From Streptomyces bacillaris (GTDB lineage Bacteria > Actinomycetota > Actinomycetes > Streptomycetales > Streptomycetaceae), in the NCBI RefSeq assembly GCF_003268675.1, contig NZ_CP029378.1:3100001-3164000 (forward strand): a DNA stretch of 64,000 nt, given 5' to 3'. The notes below the pieces were generated by a model. It ran no database searches, was not told the origin of the DNA, and was given only the letters and a program-made list of their open reading frames with translations. Below, piece by piece: positions 25,157 to 37,528 of the stretch (position 1 is the first letter of the stretch; each line of letters starts with the position of its first letter). The position numbers were made by a program, and so were the translations under genes.

Positions 25157-27151
25157 ATGAACATCACGACCGAGTTCCCGTACGAGACGACCCGCGAGGA
25201 CGTCCGCATCCCGCTCCCCGGCGGGACCCTGCTCTACGCCCGGATCTGGCGGCCGCTGACCGACGAACCGGTCCCCGCGCTGCTGGAGTACCTGCCCTAC
25301 CGGCTCGGCGACTGGACCGCGCCCCGCGACTGGCAGCGCCACCCCTGGTACGCGGGCCACGGCTACGCCTCCGTACGGGTCGACGTCCGGGGCCACGGCA
25401 ACAGCGAGGGGCTGCCGGGCGACGAGTACGACGCACAGGAGCTGGCCGACGGGGTGGCCGTCATCCACTGGCTGGCCCAGCAGGAGTGGTGCTCGGGCCG
25501 GGTCGGCATGTTCGGGATCTCCTGGGGCGGCTTCAACTCGCTCCAGATCGCCGCGCTCGCCCCCGACCCGCTGAAGGCGATCGTCACCGTCTGCTCGGCC
25601 GACGACCGGTACGACAACGACGTCCACTACATGGGCGGCTCGGTCCTCGCCGTCGACATGCACGCCTGGGCCGCCACCATGCTCGCCTTCGTCGCCCGCC
25701 CGCCGGACCCGGCGCAGGTCGGGGACGAGTGGAAGGCGATGTGGCTGAAGCGGCTGGAGGCGATCGAGCCGTTCGTCCACACCTGGCTGGCCCACCAGAG
25801 CCGCGACGACTACTGGAAGCACGGCAGCGTCTGCGAGGACTACGGGGCGATCAAGGCGAACGTGCTGGCGGTGGGCGGCTGGCACGACCCGTACCGGGAC
25901 ACCGTCCTCCGCCTCGTCGAGCACCTCGACCCCGGGCAGGTGCGCGGGATCATCGGCCCGTGGTCGCACCAGTACCCGGACCGGGGGCTGCCGCCGGGGC
26001 CCGCGATCGGCTTCCTCCAGGAGACGCTGCGCTGGTGGGACCAGCACCTGAAGGGCAAGGAGACGGGCGTGATGCGGGAGCCGCTGCTGCGGTCCTGGAT
26101 CAGCGGCTCGCACCCGCCCGCCACGGTGTACGAGACGCTGCCCGGCCGGTGGGTCGGGGACGCCTCCTGGCCTTCGGAGAACGTCAACCCGGTGACTTAC
26201 GCGCTCCAGGGCGGTGAGCGGATCGTCGCCTCGCCGCAGCAGACCGGGGTGGACGCGGGGCGGTTCTTCCCGTTCGGCAACGAGGCGGACCTGCCGCCGG
26301 ACCAGCGGGACGAGGACGCGAAGTCGGTGTCGTTCGAGTTCCCGGTGGAGGAGGCGCCGATCGAGATCCTGGGCCGCCCCCGGGTGAAGCTCCGCCTCCG
26401 GATGGACGTACCGCGCGGGCAGGTCATCGCCCGGCTCTGCGACGTGGCGCCCGACGGGGCCTCCACCCTGGTCACCCGGGGCGCGCTCAACCTCGCCGCC
26501 CGGCACGGCCGCGACCGCACCGACGACTGGCCGCCCGGCGAGACCGAGGACGTGGTCTTCGACCTCAACGGCATCGGCCACACCTTCCCGCCCGGCCACC
26601 GCATCCGGATCGCCATCTCCTCCGCGTACTGGCCCTGGATCTGGCCGCAGGCCGGGTCGGCCGGCTTCACGCTCGACGCCGACGGCAGCTTCGTCGAGCT
26701 GCCGGTGCGCCGCCACACCGAGGACCCGGCGATCACCTTCGGCGAACCGGAACAGTCCGAACCGCTCGGCGTGGTCTACCCGGTCACGCTGGAGGAGCCG
26801 CGCCCCGAACGGCTCGTCGTCCGCGATGTCGCCAAGGGCGAATGGCGGCTGGAGGTGGACCCGCGCTACGGCGGTACGCGGGTCTACCCGGACGGCCTCG
26901 AATTCACCGAGGACGCCCTGGAGACGTACACGATCCAGCAGGACGACCCGCTCTCCGCCCGCACCCGCTCCGACTGGCGGATCCGGCTGCACCGGCCGGA
27001 GATGGCCTGGGACGTGGAGATCGAGACACGCTCCGAGATCGCCGCCGACGAGCACGACTTCATCACGTCCGACGAGGTGATCTGCAAGGACGGCGGCGAG
27101 ATCGTCTTCCACCGCACCTGGGAGAAGCGGATTCCGCGCACGGCGGGCTGA
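25157..27151 (+). CDS. CocE/NonD-family hydrolase (X-Pro dipeptidyl-peptidase fold)
   Basis: Alpha/beta-hydrolase of 664 residues, the length of cocaine esterase relatives. The nucleophile elbow is GMFGISWGGFNSLQIA (GxSxGG) near residue 122; the acid and His are in the later half of the hydrolase domain (GIIGPWSHQYPDRG holds the His). The C-terminal half is the jelly-roll domain typical of X-prolyl dipeptidyl peptidases (VIARLCDVAPDGASTLVTRG, IRIAISSAYWPWIWP). There is no signal peptide, so it acts in the cytosol. It may cleave acyl amides or proline peptides delivered by the upstream transporter (inference). A perfect terminator follows. Confidence 0.9.
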   Translation: MNITTEFPYETTREDVRIPLPGGTLLYARIWRPLTDEPVPALLEYLPYRLGDWTAPRDWQRHPWYAGHGYASVRVDVRGHGNSEGLPGDEYDAQELADGVAVIHWLAQQEWCSGRVGMFGISWGGFNSLQIAALAPDPLKAIVTVCSADDRYDNDVHYMGGSVLAVDMHAWAATMLAFVARPPDPAQVGDEWKAMWLKRLEAIEPFVHTWLAHQSRDDYWKHGSVCEDYGAIKANVLAVGGWHDPYRDTVLRLVEHLDPGQVRGIIGPWSHQYPDRGLPPGPAIGFLQETLRWWDQHLKGKETGVMREPLLRSWISGSHPPATVYETLPGRWVGDASWPSENVNPVTYALQGGERIVASPQQTGVDAGRFFPFGNEADLPPDQRDEDAKSVSFEFPVEEAPIEILGRPRVKLRLRMDVPRGQVIARLCDVAPDGASTLVTRGALNLAARHGRDRTDDWPPGETEDVVFDLNGIGHTFPPGHRIRIAISSAYWPWIWPQAGSAGFTLDADGSFVELPVRRHTEDPAITFGEPEQSEPLGVVYPVTLEEPRPERLVVRDVAKGEWRLEVDPRYGGTRVYPDGLEFTEDALETYTIQQDDPLSARTRSDWRIRLHRPEMAWDVEIETRSEIAADEHDFITSDEVICKDGGEIVFHRTWEKRIPRTAG

Positions 27152-27256
27152 GCGTCCTGATGAGGCGGCGGGCCGAGCGGTCCGGGCCCCGCCGAACAGG
27201 CGGAACGCCCCGCTGAGCGGACCACGCACTCCGCTCAGCGGACCGCCCGCCCTGCC

Positions 27257-27290
27257 GATGGGTCCCCCCGGAACGCCGGGGGGACCCATC
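27257..27290 (+). terminator. Perfect 15-bp stem terminator
   Basis: GATGGGTCCCCCCGG at 27257-27271 pairs perfectly with 27276-27290 around the tetraloop AACG and is followed by GAACTTTCC. It ends the CocE gene. Confidence 0.92.
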
Positions 27291-27399
27291 GAACTTTCCG
27301 GGCAATAGGCACAGTTGGGGAGGGTCAGGGCACTGCCGTGGGGCAGGGCCTCCGACGTAACGTGTCCTCCACACGACCTGGAAAGCGAGGCAGCAACAC

Positions 27400-28629
27400 A
27401 TGCCCGAGCAGAGCAGCCCGCTCGACCTCCCCGAGGGCGACCCCTTCGGCCCGCACAACCTTCCCTACGGTGTGTTCTCCACCCCCGACCGCCCCGAGGA
27501 CCGCCGGGTCGGTGTCCGCATCGGCAACCACGTCCTGGACGCCGGCGCCGCCGCCCACACCCTCGGCTCGCCCTACGCCGGGCTGCTGGCCCAGCCCAGC
27601 CTGACGCCGCTGCTCGCGGCGGGCCGCACCGCCTGGAGCGATGTGCGCCGCGCGCTCACCGCCTGGGTGACGGTCCCCGCCCACCGCTCGGACATCGAAC
27701 CGCTGCTGCACCCGGTGGACGAGGTGACCCTGCACCTGCCGTACGAGGTCGCGGACTACGTCGACTTCTACGCCAGCGAGCACCACGCCACCAACGTCGG
27801 GCAGATCTTCCGGCCGGACGGCGACGCGCTCACCCCCAACTGGAAGCACCTGCCGATCGGTTACCACGGCCGCTCCGGCACCGTCGTGGTCTCCGGTACG
27901 GACGTGGTCCGCCCCAGCGGCCAGCGCAAGGCCCCCACCGACCCGGCGCCCGTCTTCGGGCCCTCGGTGAAGCTGGACATCGAGGCCGAGGTCGGCTTCC
28001 TCGTCGGCGTCCCCTCCGCCCACGGCACCCCGGTCCCGCTGGCCGGCTTCCGCGAGCACGTCTTCGGGCTCTTCCTCCTCAACGACTGGTCGGCGCGCGA
28101 CCTCCAGGCCTGGGAGTACGTGCCGCTGGGCCCGTTCCTCGGCAAGTCCTTCGCCACCTCCGTATCGGCGTGGGTCACCCCGCTGGAGGCCCTGGACGCG
28201 GCCCGCACCGAACCGCCCACCCGGGACGTCCCGCTCCTCCCCTACCTGGACGACTCCGGCGAGGAGGAGCACGGCGGCTTCGACATCCGGATCACGGTGG
28301 AGATCAACGGCCAGGTCGTCTCCGAGCCGCCCTTCGCCACGATGTACTGGACGGCGGCCCAGCAGCTCGCGCACATGACGGTCAACGGCGCCTCGTTGCG
28401 AACGGGCGATCTGTACGGCTCCGGTACGGTCAGCGGCCCCGAGACGGCCCAGCGCGGCTCGCTCCTGGAGCTGACGTGGAACGGCCGCGACCCCCTCGAA
28501 CTCCCCGAGGGCAAGCGGACGTTCCTGGAGGACGGCGACACGGTCACCCTGACCGCCTGGGCCCCGGGCCCGCACGGCACCCGGGTGGGCCTCGGCGATG
28601 TGACCGGCAGGATCGTCATGGCACCATGA
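27400..28629 (+). CDS. fahA: Fumarylacetoacetase
   Basis: Last enzyme of tyrosine/homogentisate breakdown, splitting fumarylacetoacetate into fumarate and acetoacetate. 409 residues with the SH3-like N-terminal domain (NLPYGVFSTPDRPEDRRVGV) and the catalytic beta-roll. Key motifs are VADYVDFYASEHHATNVG (metal Asp and catalytic His), LPIGYHGRSGTVVVSG, DIEAEVGFLVG with the acidic metal ligands, and LLNDWSARDLQAWEYVPLG. The gene stop overlaps the next start by four bases (ATGA). No other tyrosine-catabolic gene is in the window, so regulation may be separate from hmgA/hpd. Confidence 0.95.
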   Translation: MPEQSSPLDLPEGDPFGPHNLPYGVFSTPDRPEDRRVGVRIGNHVLDAGAAAHTLGSPYAGLLAQPSLTPLLAAGRTAWSDVRRALTAWVTVPAHRSDIEPLLHPVDEVTLHLPYEVADYVDFYASEHHATNVGQIFRPDGDALTPNWKHLPIGYHGRSGTVVVSGTDVVRPSGQRKAPTDPAPVFGPSVKLDIEAEVGFLVGVPSAHGTPVPLAGFREHVFGLFLLNDWSARDLQAWEYVPLGPFLGKSFATSVSAWVTPLEALDAARTEPPTRDVPLLPYLDDSGEEEHGGFDIRITVEINGQVVSEPPFATMYWTAAQQLAHMTVNGASLRTGDLYGSGTVSGPETAQRGSLLELTWNGRDPLELPEGKRTFLEDGDTVTLTAWAPGPHGTRVGLGDVTGRIVMAP

Positions 28630-29342
28630 CGACCCCCGCGACCTCCGGCCCCGGCGCCCCCGCGCTGACGCTCCCCGAGGAGCTGATCCTGCTCACCCTG
28701 GACCCCGGGAGCGGCAAGCCGCTGTGCGCGGCCGCCGCCCTGGCGTACGGGACGGCCGGTGCGGCACTCGCGGAGCTGGAGCTCCAGGGCCGGATACGCG
28801 AGGAGCGCGGCCGGGTCCAGGTGGTGAACCCGCTGGACCCGGCCGACCCTCGCCTCGCCGCCCTGCTGCGCACCCTGCCCCAGGGCAAGGCCCCCCGCTC
28901 GGGCATGCGCGCCCGGCGCTGGGTGGCCGACTTCGACAAGCACGTGCGGGACATCCACCTGGACTCCCTGGTCGAGCGCTCCGTGCTCTCCCGGGAGACC
29001 CGCCGCGTCCTCGGCCTCTTCCCGTACCACCGCCACTTCCCGGTCCACCCGGACCTGGTGCCCGGCCTCCGCAGGCGCTTCTCCCAGGCCGAGAAGGCGG
29101 GCTACCCCGACCCCCGCGACCGCCTCCTGGCCGCCCTGGTCTCCGCGCTGGGCCTCGCCCCCACCCTCACCCGCAACGGCCGCCCCGGCCGCACCGCGAT
29201 GAAGGTCCTGCGCCGCTCCGAGTGGACCGCGACGGCCGTCCACTACAACGTGAAGCAGAACGAGTCCGGCGGTGGCGGCGGAAGCGACGGCTGGAGCGGC
29301 GACAGCGGGGGCGGCGGCGGCTGCGGCGGGGGCGGTGACTGA
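28626..29342 (+). CDS. GPP34 (GOLPH3-like) phosphoprotein-family protein
   Basis: 238 residues. The GPP34 fold is marked by TLPEELILLTLDPGSGKP at the start, AGAALAELELQGRI and a later RDRLLAALVSALGLAPTL helix. Eukaryotic GOLPH3 binds phosphatidylinositol-4-phosphate at the Golgi; bacterial members are widespread in Streptomyces with no settled role, possibly membrane or phosphoinositide-like lipid binding. The last 30 residues are an extreme Gly/Ser tail with one Cys. It is translationally coupled to fumarylacetoacetase through an ATGA overlap, an odd partnership without obvious metabolic meaning. Confidence 0.88.
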   Translation: MTTPATSGPGAPALTLPEELILLTLDPGSGKPLCAAAALAYGTAGAALAELELQGRIREERGRVQVVNPLDPADPRLAALLRTLPQGKAPRSGMRARRWVADFDKHVRDIHLDSLVERSVLSRETRRVLGLFPYHRHFPVHPDLVPGLRRRFSQAEKAGYPDPRDRLLAALVSALGLAPTLTRNGRPGRTAMKVLRRSEWTATAVHYNVKQNESGGGGGSDGWSGDSGGGGGCGGGGD

Positions 29343-29462
29343 GGGGCGCCCGGGAGGCCCGCTCAGCGGTGCGCGATGCGGTCACACGTTCGGGGGAGCC
29401 CTATCCAGTTCCCGGCGTATACGCTGGTCAGGCCCGCGCGACTCCTCCCCATGGGAGCAATG

Positions 29463-30071
29463 ATGAGCATCGAACCCGAGGCCTCCGAGCCGCGGTGGGC
29501 GGTCCCGCCCGAGGGCGGCTGGACCGCCGATGACCTGGACACACTCCCGAATCTGCCTCCGCACACGGAGCTGATCGACGGGAGTCTCGTTTTCGTGAGT
29601 CCGCAGACCTTGTTCCACACCCGGGCGGTCGACTTCTTCAACTGGCAGTTGCAGTCCCTGGCGCCGCCCGAGCTGGAGGTCGTGCGCGAGTTCACCATCG
29701 ACATCGACCGCTACAACCGGCCCGAGCCCGATGTGATCGTCATCGGCGGTGATGTCATCCAGGACCCGAACCAGACCCGCTTTCCTGCCGAGTCGGTACG
29801 CCTCGCGATTGAGGTCGTCTCCCCCGAGTCCCGGTCCCGCGACCGGGAGACCAAGCCCGTGAAGTACGCCCGTGCCCGCATTCCCCACTACTGGCGGGTG
29901 GAGAACCACGACGGGCGGGCCGTGGTGTACGTCTTCGAGCTGGAACCGGCCACCGGGGCGTACACCTCCACCGGGATCTTCCACGACCGGATGAAGGTGT
30001 CGGTGCCGTTCCCCGTGGACCTGGACCTCACCGGGATCACACCCCGGCGCCGGGCGGCGGACCCGCAGTAG
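29463..30071 (+). CDS. Uma2-family (DUF820) restriction-endonuclease-like protein
   Basis: About 202 residues with the PD-(D/E)xK nuclease fold that is greatly expanded in Streptomyces and cyanobacteria. Visible elements are LPPHTELIDGSLVFVSPQTL, the acidic strand YNRPEPDVIVIGGD, and RLAIEVVSPESRSRDRETKPVKYARA, which carries the E-x-K-like active-site residues, followed by PHYWRVENHD. Two tandem ATGs occur at 29460 and 29463; the second is better spaced from GGAG at 29453. Cellular role unknown. It is convergent with recQ, 22 bases apart. Confidence 0.88.
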   Translation: MSIEPEASEPRWAVPPEGGWTADDLDTLPNLPPHTELIDGSLVFVSPQTLFHTRAVDFFNWQLQSLAPPELEVVREFTIDIDRYNRPEPDVIVIGGDVIQDPNQTRFPAESVRLAIEVVSPESRSRDRETKPVKYARARIPHYWRVENHDGRAVVYVFELEPATGAYTSTGIFHDRMKVSVPFPVDLDLTGITPRRRAADPQ

Positions 30072-30093
30072 CCCCGCCGCCCGGGCCACGCCC

Positions 30094-32193
<2,100 letters not shown>

Positions 32194-32328
32194 GGTCACG
32201 CCCAATGCTCTGTCCCCCGGGGTCCGTGCCCGTCCGGTCCGCCGTCGGTCGCCCGTCGTCCCGGCCGCACGCCCGGCCCTGTCCGTCCTTGCTCCGTCCC
32301 CGACCACGATAGGCGGCTCCTACGACAA

Positions 32329-32362
32329 CGCCGGACGGTCTGTGGATATCGACCGTCCGGCG
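32329..32362 (-). terminator. nuo operon terminator
   Basis: CGCCGGACGGTC at 32329-32340 pairs perfectly with 32351-32362 around a 10-base loop, 21 bases after the nuoN stop and before recQ. Confidence 0.88.
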
Positions 32363-32382
32363 CTGTGCGACAAGGGTTCCCG

Positions 32383-34047
32383 CTACCGCACGAAGACCCC
32401 CGCCTGGCCCGCCAGGTCCAGGAAGTACTGCGGGGCCAGGCCCAGCACCAGCGTGACCGCCACACCCACCGCGATCGTCGTCATCGTCAGCGGGGACGGG
32501 ACGGCGACCGTGGGGCCGTCCGCCTTCGGCTCGCTGAAGAACATCAGGACGATCACCCGGATGTAGAAGAAGGCGGCGATGGCGGAGGAGATCACACCGA
32601 CCACGACCAGCGCGCCCGCGCCGCTCTCCGCCGCCGCCTTGAAGACGGCGAACTTCCCGGAGAAGCCCGAGGTGAGCGGGATACCGGCGAAGGCGAGCAG
32701 GAACACCGCGAAGACCGCCGCCACCAGCGGCGAGCGGCGGCCGAGCCCGGCCCACTTCGACAGGTGCGTGGCCTCGCCGCCCGCGTCCCGTACCAGCGTG
32801 ACGACCGCGAACGCGCCGACCGTCACGAAGGAGTACGCACCCAGGTAGAAGAGGACCGAGGAGACCCCCTCCGGGCTGGTGGCGATGACACCGGCCAGGA
32901 TGAAGCCCGCGTGCGCGATCGAGGAGTAGGCCAGCAGCCGCTTGATGTCGGTCTGGGTGATCGCGACGACCGCCCCGCCCACCATCGTGACGATCGCAAC
33001 CGCCCACAGGACCGGCCGCAGGTCCCAGGTGAGCCCGGGCAGCGCCACGTACAGCAGGCGCAGCAGCGCGCCGAACGCGGCGACCTTGGTGGCGGCGGCC
33101 ATGAAGCCGGTGATCGGGGTGGGTGCGCCCTGGTAGACGTCCGGGGTCCACATGTGGAACGGGACGGCACCGACCTTGAAGAGCAGGCCGGTCAGGATCA
33201 GCGCGCCGCCCATGAGCAGCAGCGCGTCGTTGCCCATGGTGCCGGCGAGGGCGGGGTCGATCTCCAGGACCGCGCCGTCGACGACGTTGGCGATGGTGGC
33301 GTACGAGAGGGAGCCCGCGTAGCCGTAGAGGAGGGCGATCCCGAAGAGCATGAACGCCGAGGAGAACGCGCCGAGCAGGAAGTACTTCACGGCCGCCTCC
33401 TGCGACATCAGCCGCTTGCGGCGGGCGAGGGCGCAGAGGAGGTAGAGCGGGAGCGAGAAGACCTCCAGCGCGATGAAGAGCGTCAGCAGGTCGTTGGCGG
33501 CGGGGAAGACGAGCATGCCCGCCACCGAGAAGAGCGTCAGCGGGAAGACCTCGGTGGTGGTGAAGCCCGCGCGGACGGCGGCCTTCTCGCTGTCGCTGCC
33601 GGGGACCGTGCCGGCCTGGGCGGCGAAGGAGTCGACCTTCTTGCCGTGGGCCGTGGGGTCGAGCCGCCGCTCGGCGAAGGTGAAGACGGCCACCACGGCG
33701 ACCAGGAGAATGGTCCCCTGCAGGAACAGGGTGGGGCCGTCGGTCGCGATGGCCCCCATGGCCGCGATCTGGGCCTTGGTGGTGGCGTACCCGCCGGCCG
33801 CGAGGGAGACCACGGCGGCGAACGCGGCGGCCAGCGCCACCACGGTCAGCAGGAGCTGGGTGTGGTAGCGGGCCTTACGCGGGACGAAGGCCTCCACCAG
33901 GATGCCCAGGACGGCCCCGATCACGACGATCAGGACGGGTGCCAGCTGGGCGTACTCGATGGTGGGCGCCGTGAAGCGGTCCCCCGGGGCTGCGGATGTC
34001 ACCCCGCTCGCCGTCGTCCACAGGCTGTGGACAGCTGTTGCGCTCAC
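32383..34047 (-). CDS. nuoN: NADH-quinone oxidoreductase subunit N
   Basis: Proton-pumping antiporter-like membrane subunit of complex I, 554 residues, about 14 helices. The family core includes GKVDSFAAQAG-adjacent loops, LEVFSLPLYLLCALAR with the conserved Glu, LLFKVGAVPFHMWTPDVYQG with the Lys of the proton channel, and IKRLLAYSSIAHAGFILAG. Its ATG overlaps the stop of nuoM by four bases. It is the last gene of the operon; a hairpin follows. The N-terminal ~20 residues are polar and longer than in E. coli NuoN. Confidence 0.96.
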   Translation of the reverse strand: MSATAVHSLWTTASGVTSAAPGDRFTAPTIEYAQLAPVLIVVIGAVLGILVEAFVPRKARYHTQLLLTVVALAAAFAAVVSLAAGGYATTKAQIAAMGAIATDGPTLFLQGTILLVAVVAVFTFAERRLDPTAHGKKVDSFAAQAGTVPGSDSEKAAVRAGFTTTEVFPLTLFSVAGMLVFPAANDLLTLFIALEVFSLPLYLLCALARRKRLMSQEAAVKYFLLGAFSSAFMLFGIALLYGYAGSLSYATIANVVDGAVLEIDPALAGTMGNDALLLMGGALILTGLLFKVGAVPFHMWTPDVYQGAPTPITGFMAAATKVAAFGALLRLLYVALPGLTWDLRPVLWAVAIVTMVGGAVVAITQTDIKRLLAYSSIAHAGFILAGVIATSPEGVSSVLFYLGAYSFVTVGAFAVVTLVRDAGGEATHLSKWAGLGRRSPLVAAVFAVFLLAFAGIPLTSGFSGKFAVFKAAAESGAGALVVVGVISSAIAAFFYIRVIVLMFFSEPKADGPTVAVPSPLTMTTIAVGVAVTLVLGLAPQYFLDLAGQAGVFVR

Positions 34048-35615
34048 TTGGCGGCCTCCACCTCGGGCTGGGGGTCCTTCTTCTGTACGTCGGACATGGT
34101 GTGCTGGACCGCCGGGTTGACGACCTCGGTGAGCGGCTTCGGGAAGACGCCCAGGAAGAGCAGGAGCGCGATCAGCGGTACGGCGACCGCCAGCTCACGC
34201 GCCTTGAGGTCGGGCATGGTGCGGACCGACTCGTTGACCGGGCCGGTCATCGTCCGCTGGTAGAGGACGAGGACGTAGAGCGCGGCCAGCACGATGCCGG
34301 TGGTGGCGATGATCCCGGCCACCGGATAGGCGCTGAACGTGCCGACCAGCACCAGGAACTCGCTGACGAACGGGGCGAGCCCCGGCAGCGACAGGGTCGC
34401 CAGACCGCCGATGAGGAAGGTGCCCGCCAGCACGGGGGCGACCTTCTGCACCCCGCCGTAGTCCGCAATGAGCCGCGAGCCGCGCCGGGTGATGAGGAAT
34501 CCGGCGACCAGCAGCAGCGCGGCGGTGGAGATGCCGTGGTTGACCATGTAGAGCGTGGCGCCCGACTGGCCCTGGCTGGTCATCGCGAAGATGCCGAGGA
34601 TGATGAAGCCGAAGTGCGAGATCGAGGCGTAGGCGATAAGCCGCTTGATGTCGCGCTGGCCGACCGCGAGCAGCGCTCCGTAGACGATGGAGACGAGCGC
34701 CAGGGCGATGACGACCGGGGTCGCCCACTTGCTGGCCTCCGGGAAGAGCCCGAGGCAGAAGCGGAGCATCGCGAAGGTGCCGACCTTGTCGACGATCGCG
34801 GTGATGAGCACGGCGACCGGTGCGGTGGCCTCGCCCATCGCGTTGGGCAGCCAGGTGTGCAGCGGCCAGAGCGGGGCCTTGATCGCGAAGGCGAGGAAGA
34901 ACCCGAGGAAGAGCCACCGCTCGGTGCTGGTCGCCATCGCCAGGTCGCCGTTGGCGCGGGCCGCCGCGATCTCGGTGAGCGAGAAGCTGCCCGCGACCAC
35001 GTAGAGCCCGATGACGGCGGCAAGCATGATCAGCCCGCCGGCCAGGTTGTAGAGGAGGAACTTGACCGCCGCGTACGAGCGTTGCTTGGCGGCGTTCTCG
35101 TCGCTGCCCCCGTGGGCCCGGTCCCCGAAGCCGCCGATGAGGAAGTACATCGGGATGAGCATGGCTTCGAAGAGGATGTAGAAGAGGAAGACGTCGGTCG
35201 CGAGGAACGACAGGATCACCATGGCCTCGACCATGAGGATCAGTGCGAAGAAGCCCTGGGTGGGCCGCCAGCGCGAGGACTTCGTCTCCAGGGGGTCGGC
35301 GTCGTGCCAGCCGGCCACGATGACGAACGGGATCAGCAGCGCGGTGAGCCCGAGGAGGGCCACCCCGATGCCGTCCACGCCCAGTTCGTACCGGACGCCG
35401 AAGTCCGCGATCCAGGCCCGGGACTCGGTGAGCTGGTAGCGGTCGCCGCCCGGCTCGAAGCGGGCGAAGACGATGCCCGCCAGGACGAGCGTGCCGAGCG
35501 AGAAGAGCAGCGCGACCCACTTGGCCACGGTGCGCTGTGCGGCGGGGACGGCGGCGGTGGCGATGGCTCCGATGGCCGGGAGCGCCGCCGTCGCGGTCAG
35601 GAGGGGAAAGGACAT
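34044..35615 (-). CDS. nuoM: NADH-quinone oxidoreductase subunit M
   Basis: Second antiporter-like proton-pumping subunit, 523 residues and about 14 helices. The pattern is clear: FYILFEAMLIPMYFLIGGFG with the essential Glu, FAIKAPLWPLHTWLPNAMGE with the conserved Lys, and IKRLIAYASISHFGFIILG. Four bases separate it from nuoL and it overlaps nuoN. It sits distally in the membrane arm of complex I between NuoL and NuoN. Confidence 0.96.
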   Translation of the reverse strand: MSFPLLTATAALPAIGAIATAAVPAAQRTVAKWVALLFSLGTLVLAGIVFARFEPGGDRYQLTESRAWIADFGVRYELGVDGIGVALLGLTALLIPFVIVAGWHDADPLETKSSRWRPTQGFFALILMVEAMVILSFLATDVFLFYILFEAMLIPMYFLIGGFGDRAHGGSDENAAKQRSYAAVKFLLYNLAGGLIMLAAVIGLYVVAGSFSLTEIAAARANGDLAMATSTERWLFLGFFLAFAIKAPLWPLHTWLPNAMGEATAPVAVLITAIVDKVGTFAMLRFCLGLFPEASKWATPVVIALALVSIVYGALLAVGQRDIKRLIAYASISHFGFIILGIFAMTSQGQSGATLYMVNHGISTAALLLVAGFLITRRGSRLIADYGGVQKVAPVLAGTFLIGGLATLSLPGLAPFVSEFLVLVGTFSAYPVAGIIATTGIVLAALYVLVLYQRTMTGPVNESVRTMPDLKARELAVAVPLIALLLFLGVFPKPLTEVVNPAVQHTMSDVQKKDPQPEVEAAK

Positions 35616-35619
35616 GTGA

Positions 35620-37515
35620 TCAGACCGCCCTCATCAGCAGGGTCGCGGCGATGACGATCGCCGCACCGCCGAACATCGAGACCGCGTAGGAGCGGGCGTA
35701 GCCGTTCTGCAGCTTGCGCAGCCGGCCGGAGAGTCCGCCGACCGAGGCGGCCGTGCCGTTGACGACGCCGTCGACCAGGGAGTGGTCCACGTAGACCAGC
35801 GAGCGGGTGAGGTGCTCGCCGCCGCGGACCAGGACCACGTGGTTGAAGTCGTCCTGGAGCAGGTCGCGGCGGGCCGCCCGGGTGAGCAGCGAGCCGCGCG
35901 GGGCCACGACCGGCACCGGCCTGCGCCCGTACATCGCCCAGGCGATCGCGACGCCGATGACCAGCGCCACCACGGTGGCTCCGGTGACGGTGGCCACGCT
36001 CAGCGGGGAGTGGCCGTGGTCGTAACCGGTGACCGGCTCCAGCCAGTTGACGAAGCGGTCCCCGATGGCGAAGAAGCCACCGGCGAAGACCGACCCGACG
36101 GCCAGCACGATCATCGGGATCGTCATGGACTTCGGGGACTCGTGCGGGTGCGGCTCGCGGCCCTCGGCGTCGGGCTGCCAGCGCTTCTCGCCGAAGAAGG
36201 TCATCAGCATCACGCGCGTCATGTAGAACGCGGTGATCGCGGCGCCCAGCAGGGCGACGGAGCCGAGGATCCAGCCCTCGGTGCCGCCCTTGGCGAAGGC
36301 CGCCTCGATGATCTTGTCCTTGGAGAAGAAGCCGGAGAGGCCCGGGAAGCCGATGATGGCGAGGTAGCCGAGGCCGAAGGTGATGAAGGTGACCGGCATG
36401 TACTTCCGCAGGCCGCCGTACTTGCGCATGTCGACCTCGTCGTTCATGCCGTGCATCACCGAACCGGCCCCCAGGAAGAGCCCGGCCTTGAAGAAGCCGT
36501 GCGTCACCAGGTGCATGATCGCGAAGATGTAGCCGATCGGGCCGAGGCCCGCGGCGAGGATCATGTAGCCGATCTGGGACATCGTCGAGCCGGCGAGCGC
36601 CTTCTTGATGTCGTCCTTGGCGCAACCGACGATCGCACCGAAGATCAGCGTGACCGCACCGACGATGGCGACGACCAGCTGGGCGTCCGGGGCGCCGTTG
36701 AAGATGGCACCGGAGCGGACGATCAGATAGACACCGGCGGTGACCATGGTCGCGGCGTGGATGAGGGCGGAGACCGGGGTCGGGCCCTCCATCGCGTCAC
36801 CGAGCCAGGACTGCAGCGGCACCTGGGCCGACTTGCCGCAGGCGGCCAGCAGCAGCATCAGGCCGATCGCCGTCAGCTTGCCCTCGCTGGTGTCTCCGGT
36901 CGCCTCCAGCACCGACCCGAAGGCGAAGGTGCCGAAGGTGGTGAACATCAGCATGATGGCGATCGAGAGCCCCACGTCACCGACGCGGTTGACCAGGAAC
37001 GCCTTCTTCGCGGCGGTGGCCGCGCTGGGCTTGTGCTGCCAGAAGCCGATGAGCAGGTACGACGCCAGACCGACGCCTTCCCACCCGACGTACAGCAGCA
37101 GGTAGTTGTCGGCGATGACGAGGATCAGCATCGCCGCGAGGAACAGGTTGAGATAGCCGAAGAAGCGGCGCCTGCGCTCGTCGTGCTCCATGTAGCCGAT
37201 GGAGTAGATGTGGATCAGGGTGCCCACACCGGTGATGAGCAGGACGAACGTCATCGACAGCTGGTCGAGCTGGAAGGCGATGTCGGCCTGGAAGCCCTCC
37301 ACCGGAATCCAGCTGAACAGGTGCTGGTGCAGGGCCCGGTCGTCGGCGCCCTTCCCCAGCATGTCGGTGAAGAGGACGACACCGATGACGAACGAGGCGG
37401 CGGCGAGCGCGGTGCCGAGCCAGTGCCCGGTCTTGTCCAGCCGTCGGCCGCCGCAGAGCAGGACCGCCGCTCCGAGCAGGGGCGCCGCGACGAGCAGCGC
37501 GATCAGGTTCTCCAC
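35620..37515 (-). CDS. nuoL: NADH-quinone oxidoreductase subunit L
   Basis: Distal antiporter-like subunit with the long lateral helix, 631 residues. Motifs are [20 protein letters not shown] with the conserved Glu, [20 protein letters not shown] with the channel Lys, and [20 protein letters not shown]. Near the C terminus [12 protein letters not shown] and the amphipathic lateral helix are visible, then a final membrane segment. It starts 13 bases after the nuoK stop. Protein length is normal for the family. Confidence 0.97.
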   Translation of the reverse strand: MENLIALLVAAPLLGAAVLLCGGRRLDKTGHWLGTALAAASFVIGVVLFTDMLGKGADDRALHQHLFSWIPVEGFQADIAFQLDQLSMTFVLLITGVGTLIHIYSIGYMEHDERRRRFFGYLNLFLAAMLILVIADNYLLLYVGWEGVGLASYLLIGFWQHKPSAATAAKKAFLVNRVGDVGLSIAIMLMFTTFGTFAFGSVLEATGDTSEGKLTAIGLMLLLAACGKSAQVPLQSWLGDAMEGPTPVSALIHAATMVTAGVYLIVRSGAIFNGAPDAQLVVAIVGAVTLIFGAIVGCAKDDIKKALAGSTMSQIGYMILAAGLGPIGYIFAIMHLVTHGFFKAGLFLGAGSVMHGMNDEVDMRKYGGLRKYMPVTFITFGLGYLAIIGFPGLSGFFSKDKIIEAAFAKGGTEGWILGSVALLGAAITAFYMTRVMLMTFFGEKRWQPDAEGREPHPHESPKSMTIPMIVLAVGSVFAGGFFAIGDRFVNWLEPVTGYDHGHSPLSVATVTGATVVALVIGVAIAWAMYGRRPVPVVAPRGSLLTRAARRDLLQDDFNHVVLVRGGEHLTRSLVYVDHSLVDGVVNGTAASVGGLSGRLRKLQNGYARSYAVSMFGGAAIVIAATLLMRAV

Positions 37516-37528
37516 GATTCCGGTCCCC

